Shown: piece by piece, positions 19,798 to 29,372 of the stretch
Layout: each line of letters starts with the position of its first letter
How positions within the stretch are numbered: the stretch's first letter is position 1
From: Desulfomonile sp963700305
GTDB lineage: Bacteria > Desulfobacterota > Desulfomonilia > Desulfomonilales > Desulfomonilaceae
DNA length: 64,000 nt
Direction: 5' to 3'
Assembly: GCA_963700305.1 (NCBI GenBank)
Contig: CAVOXB010000006.1
Location: forward strand, 81,999 to 145,998
Notes under the pieces: generated by a model
What the model was told of the DNA's origin: nothing
What the model saw: only the letters and a program-made list of their open reading frames with translations
Database searches by the model: none
Program-made: the position numbers and the translations under genes

Positions 19798-20772
19798 TCA
19801 AGATTTGAGCGGCTCAGTATACCCGTCGGCTCTGAGCTTTTCCAGGAGAATCGATCCCTTGCCTTTTGGAACGGAAATGGAATGAATTTGAGTTTTTCCT
19901 TTAACCTGAGCCGGGAAAATTCCGGATGACGGCTTCAGTTTTGGATTTAATTCCAGTATTTCTCTGGAAGGAATTTCCACCATTCGAGAAATTTCAGCCA
20001 CTGGAAGATCTTTGGTCAAACTTATCCCGGTAACCTGATCGAACACCAACGGAGTCGGTTCCTTGAACTTCAAAGCAAAGTGTTCTTTGTCGGAGTAGAT
20101 GACTTTAAACGCTATCCATCTCACCACAAGTTCTTCTGCTGCGTCAGGCAGCGGGATGTCCCAGAAATCATTGGTGTTCCAGCGTCGCGTGAGATCCTGA
20201 ACAGCGCTTTGGCCAGAAATGTAAGCTGCCGCTGCCATTAACCAATTCACATCGCCAAGGTCCTTGCGAATTTGTTTGATTCTCGTTGCGAAACAGCGCG
20301 TTGAAAGCTCCAAATCCAGGCGGTCGTCGTGCCAGGAATCATCGGACATGTCCATCCCTTCAGATGAGTCGCAGTTTTTTTCGAGAGACCACCAACCGGA
20401 TCCCGCCTGCCTTGATTGCGACTTCAGATTTGCTCCTGCCAATATGGGGGCAAGCCAAACGAAATCTTTGGGAATGCCCTCCTTTGTGAGAATATCCTCA
20501 AGCAGCCAGTAGTGCTTGCTTTTTTCCGATAGCCAATCAGTCAGAACGCTTCTAGCGTCGAGTAGCAGGAAATTGATCTGAAACAATATTCTCGAATGCA
20601 CATCAGGGCGCTGGACCGGAATCATTTCGCCCACGAATTGAAAAGATTTTTCAGAAACAGCCTTTGGTATGGAGTATCTCGAACATACTGCAGGCGCTTC
20701 TTTTCTGGGGCCTGCTGCTATTCCAGTGGAACATAGCCCAGCGAAAACGATCAATAACGCAATCAGAAACAA
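19798..20772 (-). CDS. Lytic transglycosylase-like exported protein lacking the catalytic Glu
   Basis: Resembles the MltD/SLT fold: IPKDFVWLAPILAGANLKSQ aligns with the family block LPLVESAFNPxAxS, followed by GSGWWSL for GAxGLWQF. The catalytic Glu of the VES motif is replaced (LAGAN), so transglycosylase activity is doubtful. A LysM-like tail is suggested by VAEISRMVEIPSREILELNP. The signal peptide is LFLIALLIVFAGLCSTGIAA. The longest frame starts with ATG at 20880, but residues 2-22 of that version are encoded by a family C repeat. I therefore use a TTG at 20772, without a clear ribosome-binding site. Confidence 0.6.
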   Translation of the reverse strand: MFLIALLIVFAGLCSTGIAAGPRKEAPAVCSRYSIPKAVSEKSFQFVGEMIPVQRPDVHSRILFQINFLLLDARSVLTDWLSEKSKHYWLLEDILTKEGIPKDFVWLAPILAGANLKSQSRQAGSGWWSLEKNCDSSEGMDMSDDSWHDDRLDLELSTRCFATRIKQIRKDLGDVNWLMAAAAYISGQSAVQDLTRRWNTNDFWDIPLPDAAEELVVRWIAFKVIYSDKEHFALKFKEPTPLVFDQVTGISLTKDLPVAEISRMVEIPSREILELNPKLKPSSGIFPAQVKGKTQIHSISVPKGKGSILLEKLRADGYTEPLKS

Positions 20773-20811
20773 GCGGGGCGAGTCCGCGAATGACTCCGGA
20801 TTTGCGACTAA

Positions 20812-20877
20812 TGGGGCAGGCTTTCCAGCCTGCCATGGCCTGCAATGCAAAATAGGCAGGCCAGAAAGCCTGCCCCA
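20812..20877. repeat. Inverted repeat, family C copy 1
   Basis: TGGGGCAGGCTTTCCAGCCT at the left end is matched by its near-complement at the right end. The related, more perfect copy is at 43186-43252. This copy lies at the 5' edge of the transglycosylase-like gene. Confidence 0.75.
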
Positions 20878-20923
20878 CAAAAGATGATATCCATAGGGAT
20901 GACTGAATGCTCACGTCACAGCT

Positions 20924-22658
20924 CTATTTACTTTCAGGCCCGATTTCGCTCTCCAGTTTCTTGAACTTGCCTTGAACCACAAGATTATCCGGGTTCACCT
21001 GCAACGACCTCCGATACGCTTCCAAAGCCTCTGAGCGCTTCTTTTTTTCCAGGAATAAGTCGCCCATATGTTCTGCTATGATCGGATCGGTTTTCACCTT
21101 CTCATAGGCTTTTTCCATCAATGGCACCGCTTCATCGATTTTCCCTGTCTTGAAAAGCACCCAGGCGAGCGAATCCATTACGTACCCGTCATCGGGTTTC
21201 AGTTCCATGGCTTTACGCACAAACCTCTCTGCCCGTACCATGTCTTTGCCCGAAATTGCAAGAGTATAGCCTATGAAATTTAATGCGCTGGCATCATCAG
21301 GTTTTTCAGCGAGTATTTTCTCCATTTCGGCCATTGCCTCTACGCGACGGCCGCTTTTCTCCAGGACATTTCCTTTGGAGTAACGAATCCTAACGTTTTT
21401 CGGGTCCACTTGAAGGGCCTTATCGTACATTTCCAGGGCTTCGTTGTAGCGGTTCAGCTCTTCCAAAATCGAACCCCTGATGTGGAACAGATCCGCATCC
21501 TTCGCTTCAGAATCAATGGCCTCGTCTACGTACCTGATAGATTTGCCGAAGTCCTTCACCTTCAAGAACATCAGAGCCAGAATTATCCTGGAGTGAAGAA
21601 ACGTGGGCTGGCCTTTTCGAATCTGGACGAATTCCTTTTCCGATTCCTGAAGTTTTCCTTGCTCTTTCAAAACTCTGCCGAGCTGAAACCGGACCTGGTC
21701 CCATCCCGGCTTGGTTACGAGAATCTTGTCCAAAAGCTCTTTTGCCGCATCAAACTGTTTTTGCTCAGCCAAGATGAGCGCCATTTTGATCTGAATGCCC
21801 AGATTGGAAGGAGCTAGTTTTGAGAGTTCCTCGAAAACTTGATATGATTCAAAGTCACTTTTGCTGATTTGCCAGAGCCTGACCGAGATTCAATCGGGCT
21901 GTGACATTGGACGGGTCCAGCTTAATCGCTTCATTGAAATTTTCTTCAGCTTCCTGATAATTCTTCAGGAGAAGATAAATCGCCCCAAGCTCCAGGTGAA
22001 CCTGAGCAGTTCCTTCGACACCTTTCTGCAAGAGCGATTTGAATGTTTCTATCCCTTGGTCGAACTTCTTATCTTCAACGTACACTCGGCCGAGATAAAA
22101 ATAGCCTTCCTTCTCGTCCGGAAACTGTTTGATCATTTTCATAAAGGTGTTTTCAGCTTCCGGGAACATCTTCTGCGACGCCTGGAGAGACCCGATAAAA
22201 ACGTAGAGTTCTCGTTCATCCGGTTTCAGCTCCAGTGCCCTGCCGTATGCTTCAATGGCTTTGTGGCGATCCCCCGTGACGGTGAATATTTTTCCCAGCA
22301 GCGTGAAAGCTTCGTCGTTCTTCGGGTCCAGTAGGGCAGCGATCCGCGTCATGATCAACGAATCGGCTATTCTTCTGTTTCTCGCCAGTAAATTGCCCAC
22401 CCTGGTATACAGATAGGATGAGTTGGGGTCCAACTGTATGGCCTTTTTCAGGTTCAGGACCACACCTTCGGTATCGCCGGCAAGTTCGGCCTGCTCGGCC
22501 AACATGAAGAAAAAGCCCGGATCTTTATTCAGGTCCGGATAGCTGACGGACTTGTGTGAGGGCTTCTGGTTCTTCTCATTTGCTGCCAACGCGGGGCCTG
22601 AAACCAGGAGAAGAACCACGGAAGAAATGAGTAAGATTAAGATGAAATTCTTTTTCAT
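20924..22658 (-). CDS. Exported tetratricopeptide-repeat protein (one frameshift)
   Basis: About 578 residues with a signal peptide (MKKNFILILLISSVVLLLVS), then roughly fourteen TPR units such as AIEAYGRALELKPDERELYV and ALEMYDKALQVDPKNVRIRY. The frame is interrupted near 21855-21865. Adding one base in the AAAA run joins LANQQ to KSDFESYQVFEELSKLAPSN and on to MALILAEQ. Probably a periplasmic scaffold; no specific partner can be named. rpe lies upstream and the transglycosylase-like gene downstream, same strand. Confidence 0.8.
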
Positions 22659-22784
22659 TGATTGTCTCTACCTATTCGAGGACTCCTGCCCAGAAAAATG
22701 AGTCCGGAGGAAAGATTATCATAAGAGCTTCGAAGAATCGCCAGCGAAAATTTCCTGCAGGCCTCGCGTTCGTTGAACTTGGAT

Positions 22785-23438
22785 CTACCCGCGAAGCTTG
22801 CTGATTACCTCAGCATACGGCGGGTGTGTAAATACCGCGCTGCCTGCCACGAATACGTCCGCGCCTTCTCGAATCAGGTGCGGAGCGGTCTTCGGCGATA
22901 CGCCTCCATCTATTTCTATCAGAATATTGTAGCCGGATTTATCCACCATTTCTCTGGCTGCTCGCACTTTCGGAAGCATTGTGGGTATGAATGATTGGCC
23001 TCCGAAACCTGGATTCACTGTCATTAGCATCAAAACATCCATTTCGGCCAGCACATGCTTCACAGCTTCCAGTCCAGTAGAAGGATTCAACGCTGCAGCA
23101 GCTTTCATTCCCAATTCGCGTATTCTGGTCAGCGTTCGGTGCAAGTGATGTGTGGCTTCTGGGTGCACGTGAAGAATGTCCGCTCCTGCCTGGTGAAAAT
23201 CGTCAAGGTATCTGTCCGGCTCTGAGATCATGAGATGTACATCCACAGGAATTTTGGCCATTTTTTTTACAGCGGCCACTATCATCGGCCCTATTGTGAT
23301 GTTGGGAACGAAATGGCCGTCCATAACATCAACGTGCAACCAATCGGCTCCTGCTTCCTCTACTGCTCGAACTTCTTCGCCGAGACGAGAGAAATCGGCT
23401 GAAAGCAGAGACGGAGATACTATAATTCGATTATTCAT
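22785..23438 (-). CDS. rpe: Ribulose-phosphate 3-epimerase
   Basis: Interconverts ribulose 5-phosphate and xylulose 5-phosphate (pentose phosphate pathway). The TIM-barrel signatures are intact: SPSLLSADFSRL, HVDVMDGHFVPNITIG (metal His/Asp), VHLMI, MTVNPGFGGQSF and the second catalytic Asp in EIDGGV. The start at 23438 gives the usual 217 residues. An in-frame ATG 48 bases upstream adds residues foreign to the family. AAGGAG lies 12 bases before the chosen start. Confidence 0.93.
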   Translation of the reverse strand: MNNRIIVSPSLLSADFSRLGEEVRAVEEAGADWLHVDVMDGHFVPNITIGPMIVAAVKKMAKIPVDVHLMISEPDRYLDDFHQAGADILHVHPEATHHLHRTLTRIRELGMKAAAALNPSTGLEAVKHVLAEMDVLMLMTVNPGFGGQSFIPTMLPKVRAAREMVDKSGYNILIEIDGGVSPKTAPHLIREGADVFVAGSAVFTHPPYAEVISKLRG

Positions 23439-23516
23439 AGATATCTTGGACTCCTTCTCAATGAAAAGCGACTCCTCGATAGTCAACCTGAAGATGCGTC
23501 GGGCCGTCTGTGAATT

Positions 23517-24531
23517 CTAGAGCTCGACGCCGTCAACACGCAAACCGCACTTCGGGCAAAGACCTTCCTTCAGGGCATATTTGGTTATCGAGTAGCCTGC
23601 GCGATCGATCAAAATCTGTGAACACCCCGGGCAGTAGGTCTTTTCTCCGGGGTCCATCGGCACATTACCGGTGTAAACGTAATGGAGCCCTTCGTCAATA
23701 CCGATCTGCCTAGTCTTCCTGAGTACGTCAACCTCCGTCGGAGGCAGTTCTTGTTCCCTATAATGAGGATAAAATCTGCTCACGTGCCAGGGAACGTGTT
23801 TCCCTAATTCCGTTCTGAATAAACCGCGCCAGTTCCCGTACTTCCATAGGATCGTCGTTGAGCGAAGGAATCAGCAACGTGGTCACTTCCAGCCATATTC
23901 CTTGTTGTCGCATGTAGCGGAGCGTATCCAGCACGCCTTCAAGCTTCGCCCTGCAATACTTCAGGTAAAATTTTTCATCGAACGACTTCAGATCCACATT
24001 GGCTGCGTCTATGAGCCCGCGTGCGTCATCCAACATATCGCGGGACATGTAACCGTTTGTGACAAACACATTCAAGAGCCCGCGTTTATGGGCCTCGACC
24101 ATCGTGTCCCGCGCCAGCTCGTAATAAATGGTCGGCTCAGTATAAGTATAGGAAATAGTGCGACAACCGCTTTCAATCGCCATTTCCACGATCTGCGCGG
24201 GGGAGTATTCCTCGCCGATAATTCTACCTCGGTCACGGGGCATTTGAGAAATAGAATAATTTTGACAGAAAGAGCAGAAGAAATTGCAGCCGACAGTGGC
24301 GATGGAGAAAGACTTGGTGCCCGGAGCGAAGTGGAACAAGGGCTTTTTCTCAATCGGGTCCACATTTGTGGAGACTATTTTGTCGTAAACGAGCGTGTAA
24401 AGCGCACCTGCTCGGTTCTGCCGAACCCCGCAGATCCCCTTTTTACCGTCTTCGATTTTGCACCCGTGTCGGCAAAGATGGCATTTGACGACATTTGATT
24501 CCAGCTTATCGTAAAGTGTCGCTTCCTTCAT
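23517..24531 (-). CDS. amrS: Radical SAM enzyme of the AmmeMemoRadiSam system (one frameshift)
   Basis: PFL-activase-like radical SAM protein, usual partner of AMMECR1 and Memo-like proteins; its substrate is unknown. An N-terminal CHLCRHGC cluster precedes the radical SAM motif CNFFCSFC (CxxxCxxC). YTYTEPTIYYE and DLKSFDEKFY follow. Near 23805-23815 the frame changes and continues through ELGKHVPWHVSRFYPHY. A C-terminal CPGC...CPKC zinc ribbon ends the protein. The start at 24531 follows GGGAGGT and overlaps the end of mpl by 26 bases, suggesting translational coupling. No AMMECR1 or Memo gene is in the window. Confidence 0.85.
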
Positions 24532-26002
24532 TGCCGACCTCCCTGACTCTTGCCAGAAAATTTCTGCCAAGGTTGTCGAAGCTCCCGTTGGACATGATCA
24601 GCACCACATCGCCACGCCGAACATTGTCCATGAGGAATTGAAGAATGGCGTCCGAAGTCTCGAAGGCTTGCGCATTCTTTCCGCGTAATCTCAAATCGTC
24701 TGCCAACCTTTGTGAATCAAATCTGTCATCTTCCGGTATGTTTTCCACGTCCCGTGGCTCTCTGATCAGGACTAAATCGGTAGAACCGAACGCGGAAGCA
24801 TACTGTTGCTGAAAAAAAGCCCGCCTGCTCGTATTCGTTCGGGGCTCGAACACTGCAACAAGGCGGCTGCGAGGGAATTGCGTTTTTACTCCGGAACACG
24901 TGACTTCCACAGCGGTCGGATGATGCGCAAAATCGTCGATCACCTTTATTCCACCGTGCTCTCCGACAATGTCCTGCCGCCGTCGAACTCCCTGAAACAG
25001 ACTTAGGGCGTCCAAAGCGGTCTGGGCCGCAACTCCAGCTTTCGCACAGGCTGCTACTGCTGCTACAGCATTCAAAACATTGTGATTACCAAGAACAGGC
25101 AAGGTTCCAGTTGCCACTTTCCGGCCTTGGTTCAAAATCGTGACTGAAATGCCCCCTTGGACATGCTGAAGCCCATTAATTGACCAATCCATGTGGGGAT
25201 CTGTCCCGTATATGGATACCGGCGCTTTGGTGTCCGCCACTATTTCCGCGACCGTCTGTTGCCCGCCAATAGCTACGAGGACGCCATCATCCGGAATCAA
25301 CCGCACGAGGGCCTTGAATTGATTCTTGATGCATTCCAGATCAGCATAAATGTCCGCGTGGTCGAATTCGCAGGACGTGACAACCGCAACGTCAGGGCAG
25401 TAATGGAGAAACTTGGGCTGCTTGTCAAAATAAGCAGTGTCGTATTCGTCGCCCTCGATCACGAAAAACGAACCATTCCCAATTCTGTGATTTTGTGAAA
25501 AATTTTTCGGTAGACCGCCGATCATGAAGCCAGGGTCCAGGCCTGTCTTGAAGAGTATCCAAGCAATCATAGAGCTGACAGTGGTTTTCCCGTGGGTCCC
25601 GGTAACGACTATGCGGGTTTTGTCTGCAGCGAAATACTTTTGCAGCGCCAGAGGCATGGACGTGTACGGGATTCCGGATCTCTCCAATTCGATGGCTTCG
25701 GGATTGGTATTGCGGATGACGTTTCCCACAACTACGAGATCTGGCGCGGGAGTCAGGTTGGAGGCCCTGTAACCCTCAAGGACGTGAATTCCCAATTCCT
25801 TCAAGAAATCACTCATTGGAGGGTAAACTGCCTGATCTGATCCGGTCAAACGGAAACCCTTGCTGTGGAACATTCCTGCGAGAGACCCCATGCCTGTGCC
25901 GCAGATGCCCATCAAATGAACGTGCGCCCCCGGTTCTAGATGTGGAACGTCGTTGCTGGTATTTTTCGTTGAGCAATTATTCATGACGAGAGTTGCTATC
26001 AT
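24506..26002 (-). CDS. mpl: UDP-N-acetylmuramate:L-Ala-gamma-D-Glu-meso-DAP ligase
   Basis: Mur-ligase family enzyme that reattaches recycled murein tripeptide to UDP-MurNAc. The 498 residues include HLMGICGTGMGSLAGM at the N-terminus, the ATP P-loop VVTGTHGKTTVSSM, EGDEYDTAYFDK, NHNVLNAVAAVA and DFAHHPTAV, and a C-terminal domain with FEPRTNTSRR. EGDEYDTAYFDK and the HLMGICGTGM start distinguish it from MurC. The start context is weak (GGGCGG before ATG), and M7 at 25984 is an alternative. Downstream amrS overlaps it. Confidence 0.92.
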   Translation of the reverse strand: MIATLVMNNCSTKNTSNDVPHLEPGAHVHLMGICGTGMGSLAGMFHSKGFRLTGSDQAVYPPMSDFLKELGIHVLEGYRASNLTPAPDLVVVGNVIRNTNPEAIELERSGIPYTSMPLALQKYFAADKTRIVVTGTHGKTTVSSMIAWILFKTGLDPGFMIGGLPKNFSQNHRIGNGSFFVIEGDEYDTAYFDKQPKFLHYCPDVAVVTSCEFDHADIYADLECIKNQFKALVRLIPDDGVLVAIGGQQTVAEIVADTKAPVSIYGTDPHMDWSINGLQHVQGGISVTILNQGRKVATGTLPVLGNHNVLNAVAAVAACAKAGVAAQTALDALSLFQGVRRRQDIVGEHGGIKVIDDFAHHPTAVEVTCSGVKTQFPRSRLVAVFEPRTNTSRRAFFQQQYASAFGSTDLVLIREPRDVENIPEDDRFDSQRLADDLRLRGKNAQAFETSDAILQFLMDNVRRGDVVLIMSNGSFDNLGRNFLARVREVGNEGSDTLR

Positions 26003-26139
26003 CCGCCCGGAGTGATGTCAACCGGCTTTCCGTGTCGTCCGGACAAGGGTGTCTCAAATGGATCCCTGGTCCGGAGCCTCTGTTCATTGCACTGTCTGCG
26101 GTAAGCGGAGAATGACTCCAAATAGCGCTGAAGACATCT

Positions 26140-26325
26140 TCAGCAGTCCGCTGGAGCGTAAAAGCACCTTTTGGGTGAAATTACCATCCCCTTTTTCTTG
26201 AGCGAATCAATAATCTTCGACACTTCTTTGGAATCCAGCTCTAGGGCCTTTGCCACATCTCCAGGGCGAACCGGTTTTCCAGCCTGTTTCATAGCCTCCA
26301 GGACGACCTTTTCTTTCTCGTCCAT
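26140..26325 (-). CDS. Small winged-helix DNA-binding protein
   Basis: 61 residues. The sequence EKEKVVLEAMKQAGKPVRPG, AKALELDSKEVSKIIDSLKK, then MVISPKRCFYAP reads as one winged helix-turn-helix with a basic wing. The start at 26325 has AAGGAG; the longer frame from 26391 lacks one. Target genes unknown. It is divergent from the GNAT gene. Confidence 0.65.
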   Translation of the reverse strand: MDEKEKVVLEAMKQAGKPVRPGDVAKALELDSKEVSKIIDSLKKKGMVISPKRCFYAPADC

Positions 26326-26496
26326 TTCCTGTTCTCCTTGTAAAACGAATTGACTCAGGTTCATTCTATACCGTACTGTGCTGTGATGCAAGCCTTATCA
26401 AAATTACGGCACAGCCTGTCTCAATGTTCGTTGATAAGTTCAGCGTCAAATGCTAAAAAAAGCCATCTTAAGCCGTTTCCAGGAAGGAGCCGCCCA

Positions 26497-27061
26497 ATGT
26501 TTGAAGGTTACCCCAAAGAGATCATGACTAAAGACGGTACCCCGATATTGCTGAGGCCTTTGGTTGCGGAGGATGAACAAAAGCTCGCGGAATTTTTCTC
26601 GAGAATTCCGGCGGATGAACGCTGGTTCTAGAGAGGACCTGGCGAACCCGGAGGTCATTAACCAATGGATTCGGCATCTTGATTACGATCGCATCGTCCC
26701 CATGCTCGCGGTGAAACAAGACGACGGTGCCATCATAGCAAACGTTAGGCTGCACAGGCGCCCTGCGGACTGCCTGCGGCACATTGCGCACCTTCGCATA
26801 ATGGTAGATCCTGCCTATAGGCAGCAAAGAATAGGCACGTGGATGCTTCTTGATACGATAAGACTCGCGATGAACATGGGAATCGAAATATTAGTGGCCG
26901 AGTTCGTTGACGGAGTGGAAGAAGCTGCCAGAAATGCCGCACACAAGCTTGATTTCTTCGAGCAGGCGGTGCTTAAGGATTATGTTAAGGATCGACAGGG
27001 TAAATATCGTGACTTAATTATTATGACTAAAGCCCTGCAGAGGGACTGGAGCGATTTTTGA
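26497..27061 (+). CDS. GNAT-family N-acetyltransferase (one frameshift)
   Basis: Acetyl-CoA-dependent acyltransferase of unknown substrate. The N-terminal part (PILLRPLVAEDEQKLAEFFS) is the usual GNAT start. The acetyl-CoA loop is HLRIMVDPAYRQQRIGTWML (motif A, Q/RxxGxG/A variant). A TAG appears after ADERWF at about 26630. Removing one T from TTCTAGAG restores RWFREDLANPEVINQW, so this is an indel and not a true end. GGAAGGAG lies 8 bases before the ATG. Joined length is about 188 residues. Confidence 0.75.
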
Positions 27062-27432
27062 GCGAGTTGACCGAGGCATACGCCGTTTCCAAAGAAAAGA
27101 CCATGATTCAGGAGACTTCTCAGGGTTCGGCGGTGATTTAAACAAGTTACCCGGCGGCGCAGGCCGCCACTTCAGAAACCTCAAGTCGACAGAAATCATT
27201 TCGATACTGTCATTGCAAGGAGAGAAGCGACGAAGCAATCTCCTTTGAAAAAGACGAGCTTGCCACGCTTTGCTCGCGATGACATATGCCCGAATCATCT
27301 TCTGCCCCTCTCATAGCTTGAATGGCCACAAATTGGGAACGACAACTCTTGACCCCTCTCCCCTGTACTGCTATCCAGGGTGCCCATATTTGTTGACCTC
27401 ATTTGCAGGAAATTCTTACCGAGGCCCAGGAA
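27062..27432. other. Intergenic region with family A repeat
   Basis: About 370 bases between the GNAT gene and cdd. Apart from the repeat at 27209-27283 I see no gene or clear signal. Confidence 0.4.
27209..27283. repeat. Palindromic repeat, family A copy 2
   Basis: Begins GTCATTGCAAGGAG and ends CTCGCGATGAC; interior CGAAGCAATCTCC as in the other copies. Confidence 0.7.
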
Positions 27433-27873
27433 ATGAACATTGACGAACTCATCTCCGCGGCGCTCAAGGTCCGGGAGAACGCGTCCGTTCCCCTGAGCCG
27501 TTTTCGAGTGGGCGCTGCTGTACTAACCGCGAGCGGACAGATCTTCGAGGGCTGTAACACTGAATCTCTTATCCCTGTGCTGGGAGTTTGCGCGGAGCGC
27601 AACGCGATCAATCACGCTCTGATTCACGGCGAAAGGGAGTTTATAGCAGTAGCGGTGGTTTCAGATCTTAATTTGCCTCTTTTGCCCTGCGGAACTTGTT
27701 TGCAGTACATGCAGGAGTTCGCCAGGCTGGAAGACCGCGACATTCTCATTATTGCGGAAGGTAGATCAGGGGACAGAATAATCACCAGCCTTGACGAACT
27801 ATTCAAAGGTGGGTTTCCGCCGGAGACCTCCGTGAGAGACATTCAGGAGTCATTCAGATGGACTCTTGAGTGA
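27433..27873 (+). CDS. cdd: Cytidine deaminase
   Basis: Zinc hydrolase converting (deoxy)cytidine to uridine for pyrimidine salvage. Homotetrameric-class length, 146 residues. SRFRVGAAVLT and FEGCNTES bind substrate. CAERNAI carries the first zinc Cys and the proton-shuttle Glu, and PCGTC gives the other two Cys. The start at 27433 (MNIDELISAALKV) is preceded by GAGGCCCAGGAA; the upstream candidate is not family-like. Confidence 0.9.
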   Translation: MNIDELISAALKVRENASVPLSRFRVGAAVLTASGQIFEGCNTESLIPVLGVCAERNAINHALIHGEREFIAVAVVSDLNLPLLPCGTCLQYMQEFARLEDRDILIIAEGRSGDRIITSLDELFKGGFPPETSVRDIQESFRWTLE

Positions 27874-27882
27874 CGAATGCGG

Positions 27883-28500
27883 TCACTCCTCACAAGTGTC
27901 TTCAATGACCTTGATCTCTTTTCCTTCCGGGGTGAGCACATAATCGCAATCATAGGCCCCTCGTCCGAACTCCTCGTAATATTTACGTATACGCACCTTC
28001 AAATATCCGCTGTATTCACCCTCACGAATTACCTCAAAACCAAGGCCAGGCACGATGAATCGTTCCTTTTTTGTGGTTAGGTTAAGCCTGTGAACTGCAC
28101 CAGAAGTGGCCCAAGCCTCGCTAAGGAAATAGATGCTGTCAGAATCCTGAGAGAATTGAAGAGCATGAAAGCCACTAAGCCTCTCTTCCATTTTGTCCGA
28201 GTTTTTGGCCCTTAAGACTCGCTCTGCCTTCTTGCTGCTCACATCCACAATCCACAACTCTGTGGCTGGGGCTTCACCGATCCCCGTCCAGATTCGTTTC
28301 TGCGGGGTATCGCGCACAAAAGCCACCATCGCTCCGTCTGGCGACAGAGAGGGTTCGGAATCCCTGCCCGAATATGTGAGGCGGATTTCTGAGCCCTTTT
28401 GATCCTTCAAGAAAATGCTGCCATTACTTTCGTACACGGATTGTGCGTTACATACAGTGGAAAGGAACGCCAAGAGAATCGTCAAGAAGAGTGATTTCAT
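27883..28500 (-). CDS. Exported protein with PD40/TolB-like beta-propeller repeats
   Basis: About 205 residues. Signal peptide MKSLFLTILLAFLSTVCNAQ, then a PD40 motif DSEPSLSPDGAMVAFVRD, a second strand set (ALQFSQDSDSIYFLSEAW) and an acidic C-terminus. Only part of a propeller is present. Several upstream ATGs exist (to 28548); 28500 best begins the signal peptide. Function unknown. Convergent with cdd. Confidence 0.6.
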   Translation of the reverse strand: MKSLFLTILLAFLSTVCNAQSVYESNGSIFLKDQKGSEIRLTYSGRDSEPSLSPDGAMVAFVRDTPQKRIWTGIGEAPATELWIVDVSSKKAERVLRAKNSDKMEERLSGFHALQFSQDSDSIYFLSEAWATSGAVHRLNLTTKKERFIVPGLGFEVIREGEYSGYLKVRIRKYYEEFGRGAYDCDYVLTPEGKEIKVIEDTCEE

Positions 28501-28575
28501 GTGTGTTAATCCCATTGGTATTGTCATCATGCGTAAGGGTTCAGTCATTAGGGAAAAAAGAGGCTCTCCTTACAT

Positions 28576-28653
28576 GTCATTGCGAGCGAAGCGAAGCAAT
28601 CTCCCAAATCCGAACGATGGAGATTGCTTCGTCGCTTTGCTCCTCGCAATGAC
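28576..28653. repeat. Palindromic repeat, family A copy 3
   Basis: GTCATTGCGAGCGAAGCGAA at the left, TTGCTCCTCGCAATGAC at the right. The internal arms GCAATCTCC and GGAGATTGC also pair, giving a nearly complete hairpin of 78 bases. Confidence 0.8.
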
Positions 28654-28775
28654 AATCTTTTGCTCATATCTTTTCTCGCCGTCACCGAATTGTTGCTGTG
28701 TCTGCTTAATTATCATTGTAATATTAACTAATTTAATGATAAAATTAAACCAAAATATTAATTCGGGGCTCCATC

Positions 28776-29180
28776 ATGAAGAAAAAGGTCGTCACGTTCA
28801 CCAAAACCACGCGGCTACTCAAGGTCGCTGAGCTGCTCGATGATATGCTCGCGGGCGTACAGGACGAGGACCTGCTCCACAAATATTGCTTGACCTGGAA
28901 ACAATTGCACAAAGTCTATTCAAAGCTCTTCTACGGCGGTTATATCTCCAAAGAGGAAATGGTCTGGCGGATAGAATTACGATCAGGCGGAGATACTTCG
29001 CACATTCCGGTGGCAGACATAGAAGAATCTCGGGACTCTTACGAATGCCTGACCTGCGGTTTTTCATCTTCCTTGCATTTCAGTGAATGCCCCAGATGCA
29101 GGCAGATCAACTTACGGCGGCTCGTGAGGGCCAGACGCATTTTCCCTCCAGCAGCATCGGGGAATTACGCGGCTCACTAG
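28776..29180 (+). CDS. HTH-like module plus zinc ribbon protein
   Basis: 134 residues, no named family. Residues ~13-60 form the helical module AELLDDMLAGVQDEDLLHKY, then LTWKQLHKVYSKLFYGGYIS, resembling the N-terminus of the PilZ protein at 16549. The C-terminal half has a zinc ribbon CLTCGF-x8-CPRC. It may be a nucleic-acid-binding regulator. Upstream DNA (28700-28760) is very A+T-rich, as at a promoter. Only GGGG is visible as a ribosome-binding site. Confidence 0.55.
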   Translation: MKKKVVTFTKTTRLLKVAELLDDMLAGVQDEDLLHKYCLTWKQLHKVYSKLFYGGYISKEEMVWRIELRSGGDTSHIPVADIEESRDSYECLTCGFSSSLHFSECPRCRQINLRRLVRARRIFPPAASGNYAAH

Positions 29181-29372
29181 ATCCAGGAGGGCTTACAACG
29201 CGCAGAAAGTCAGGGATTTCATTTATGTGCTCGCCAGGCTCAAAGGATGGCTGGATATTGACACAAACATTGTATTAGTGGCCGCCGTGCGCAGATTCTG
29301 GTATACTTGCTCCATATAACACTTTGAACTATTTAATAATATGGGAGAGCTTGTTTACTTGGAGCAACAATA

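Noticed and set aside
29258..29276. Possible NrdR box (ACACAA...TTGTAT) and TTGACA upstream of nrdJ
   Set aside because: Half-site spacing is one base short, there is no second box, and no -10 fits the TTGACA; too weak to list.
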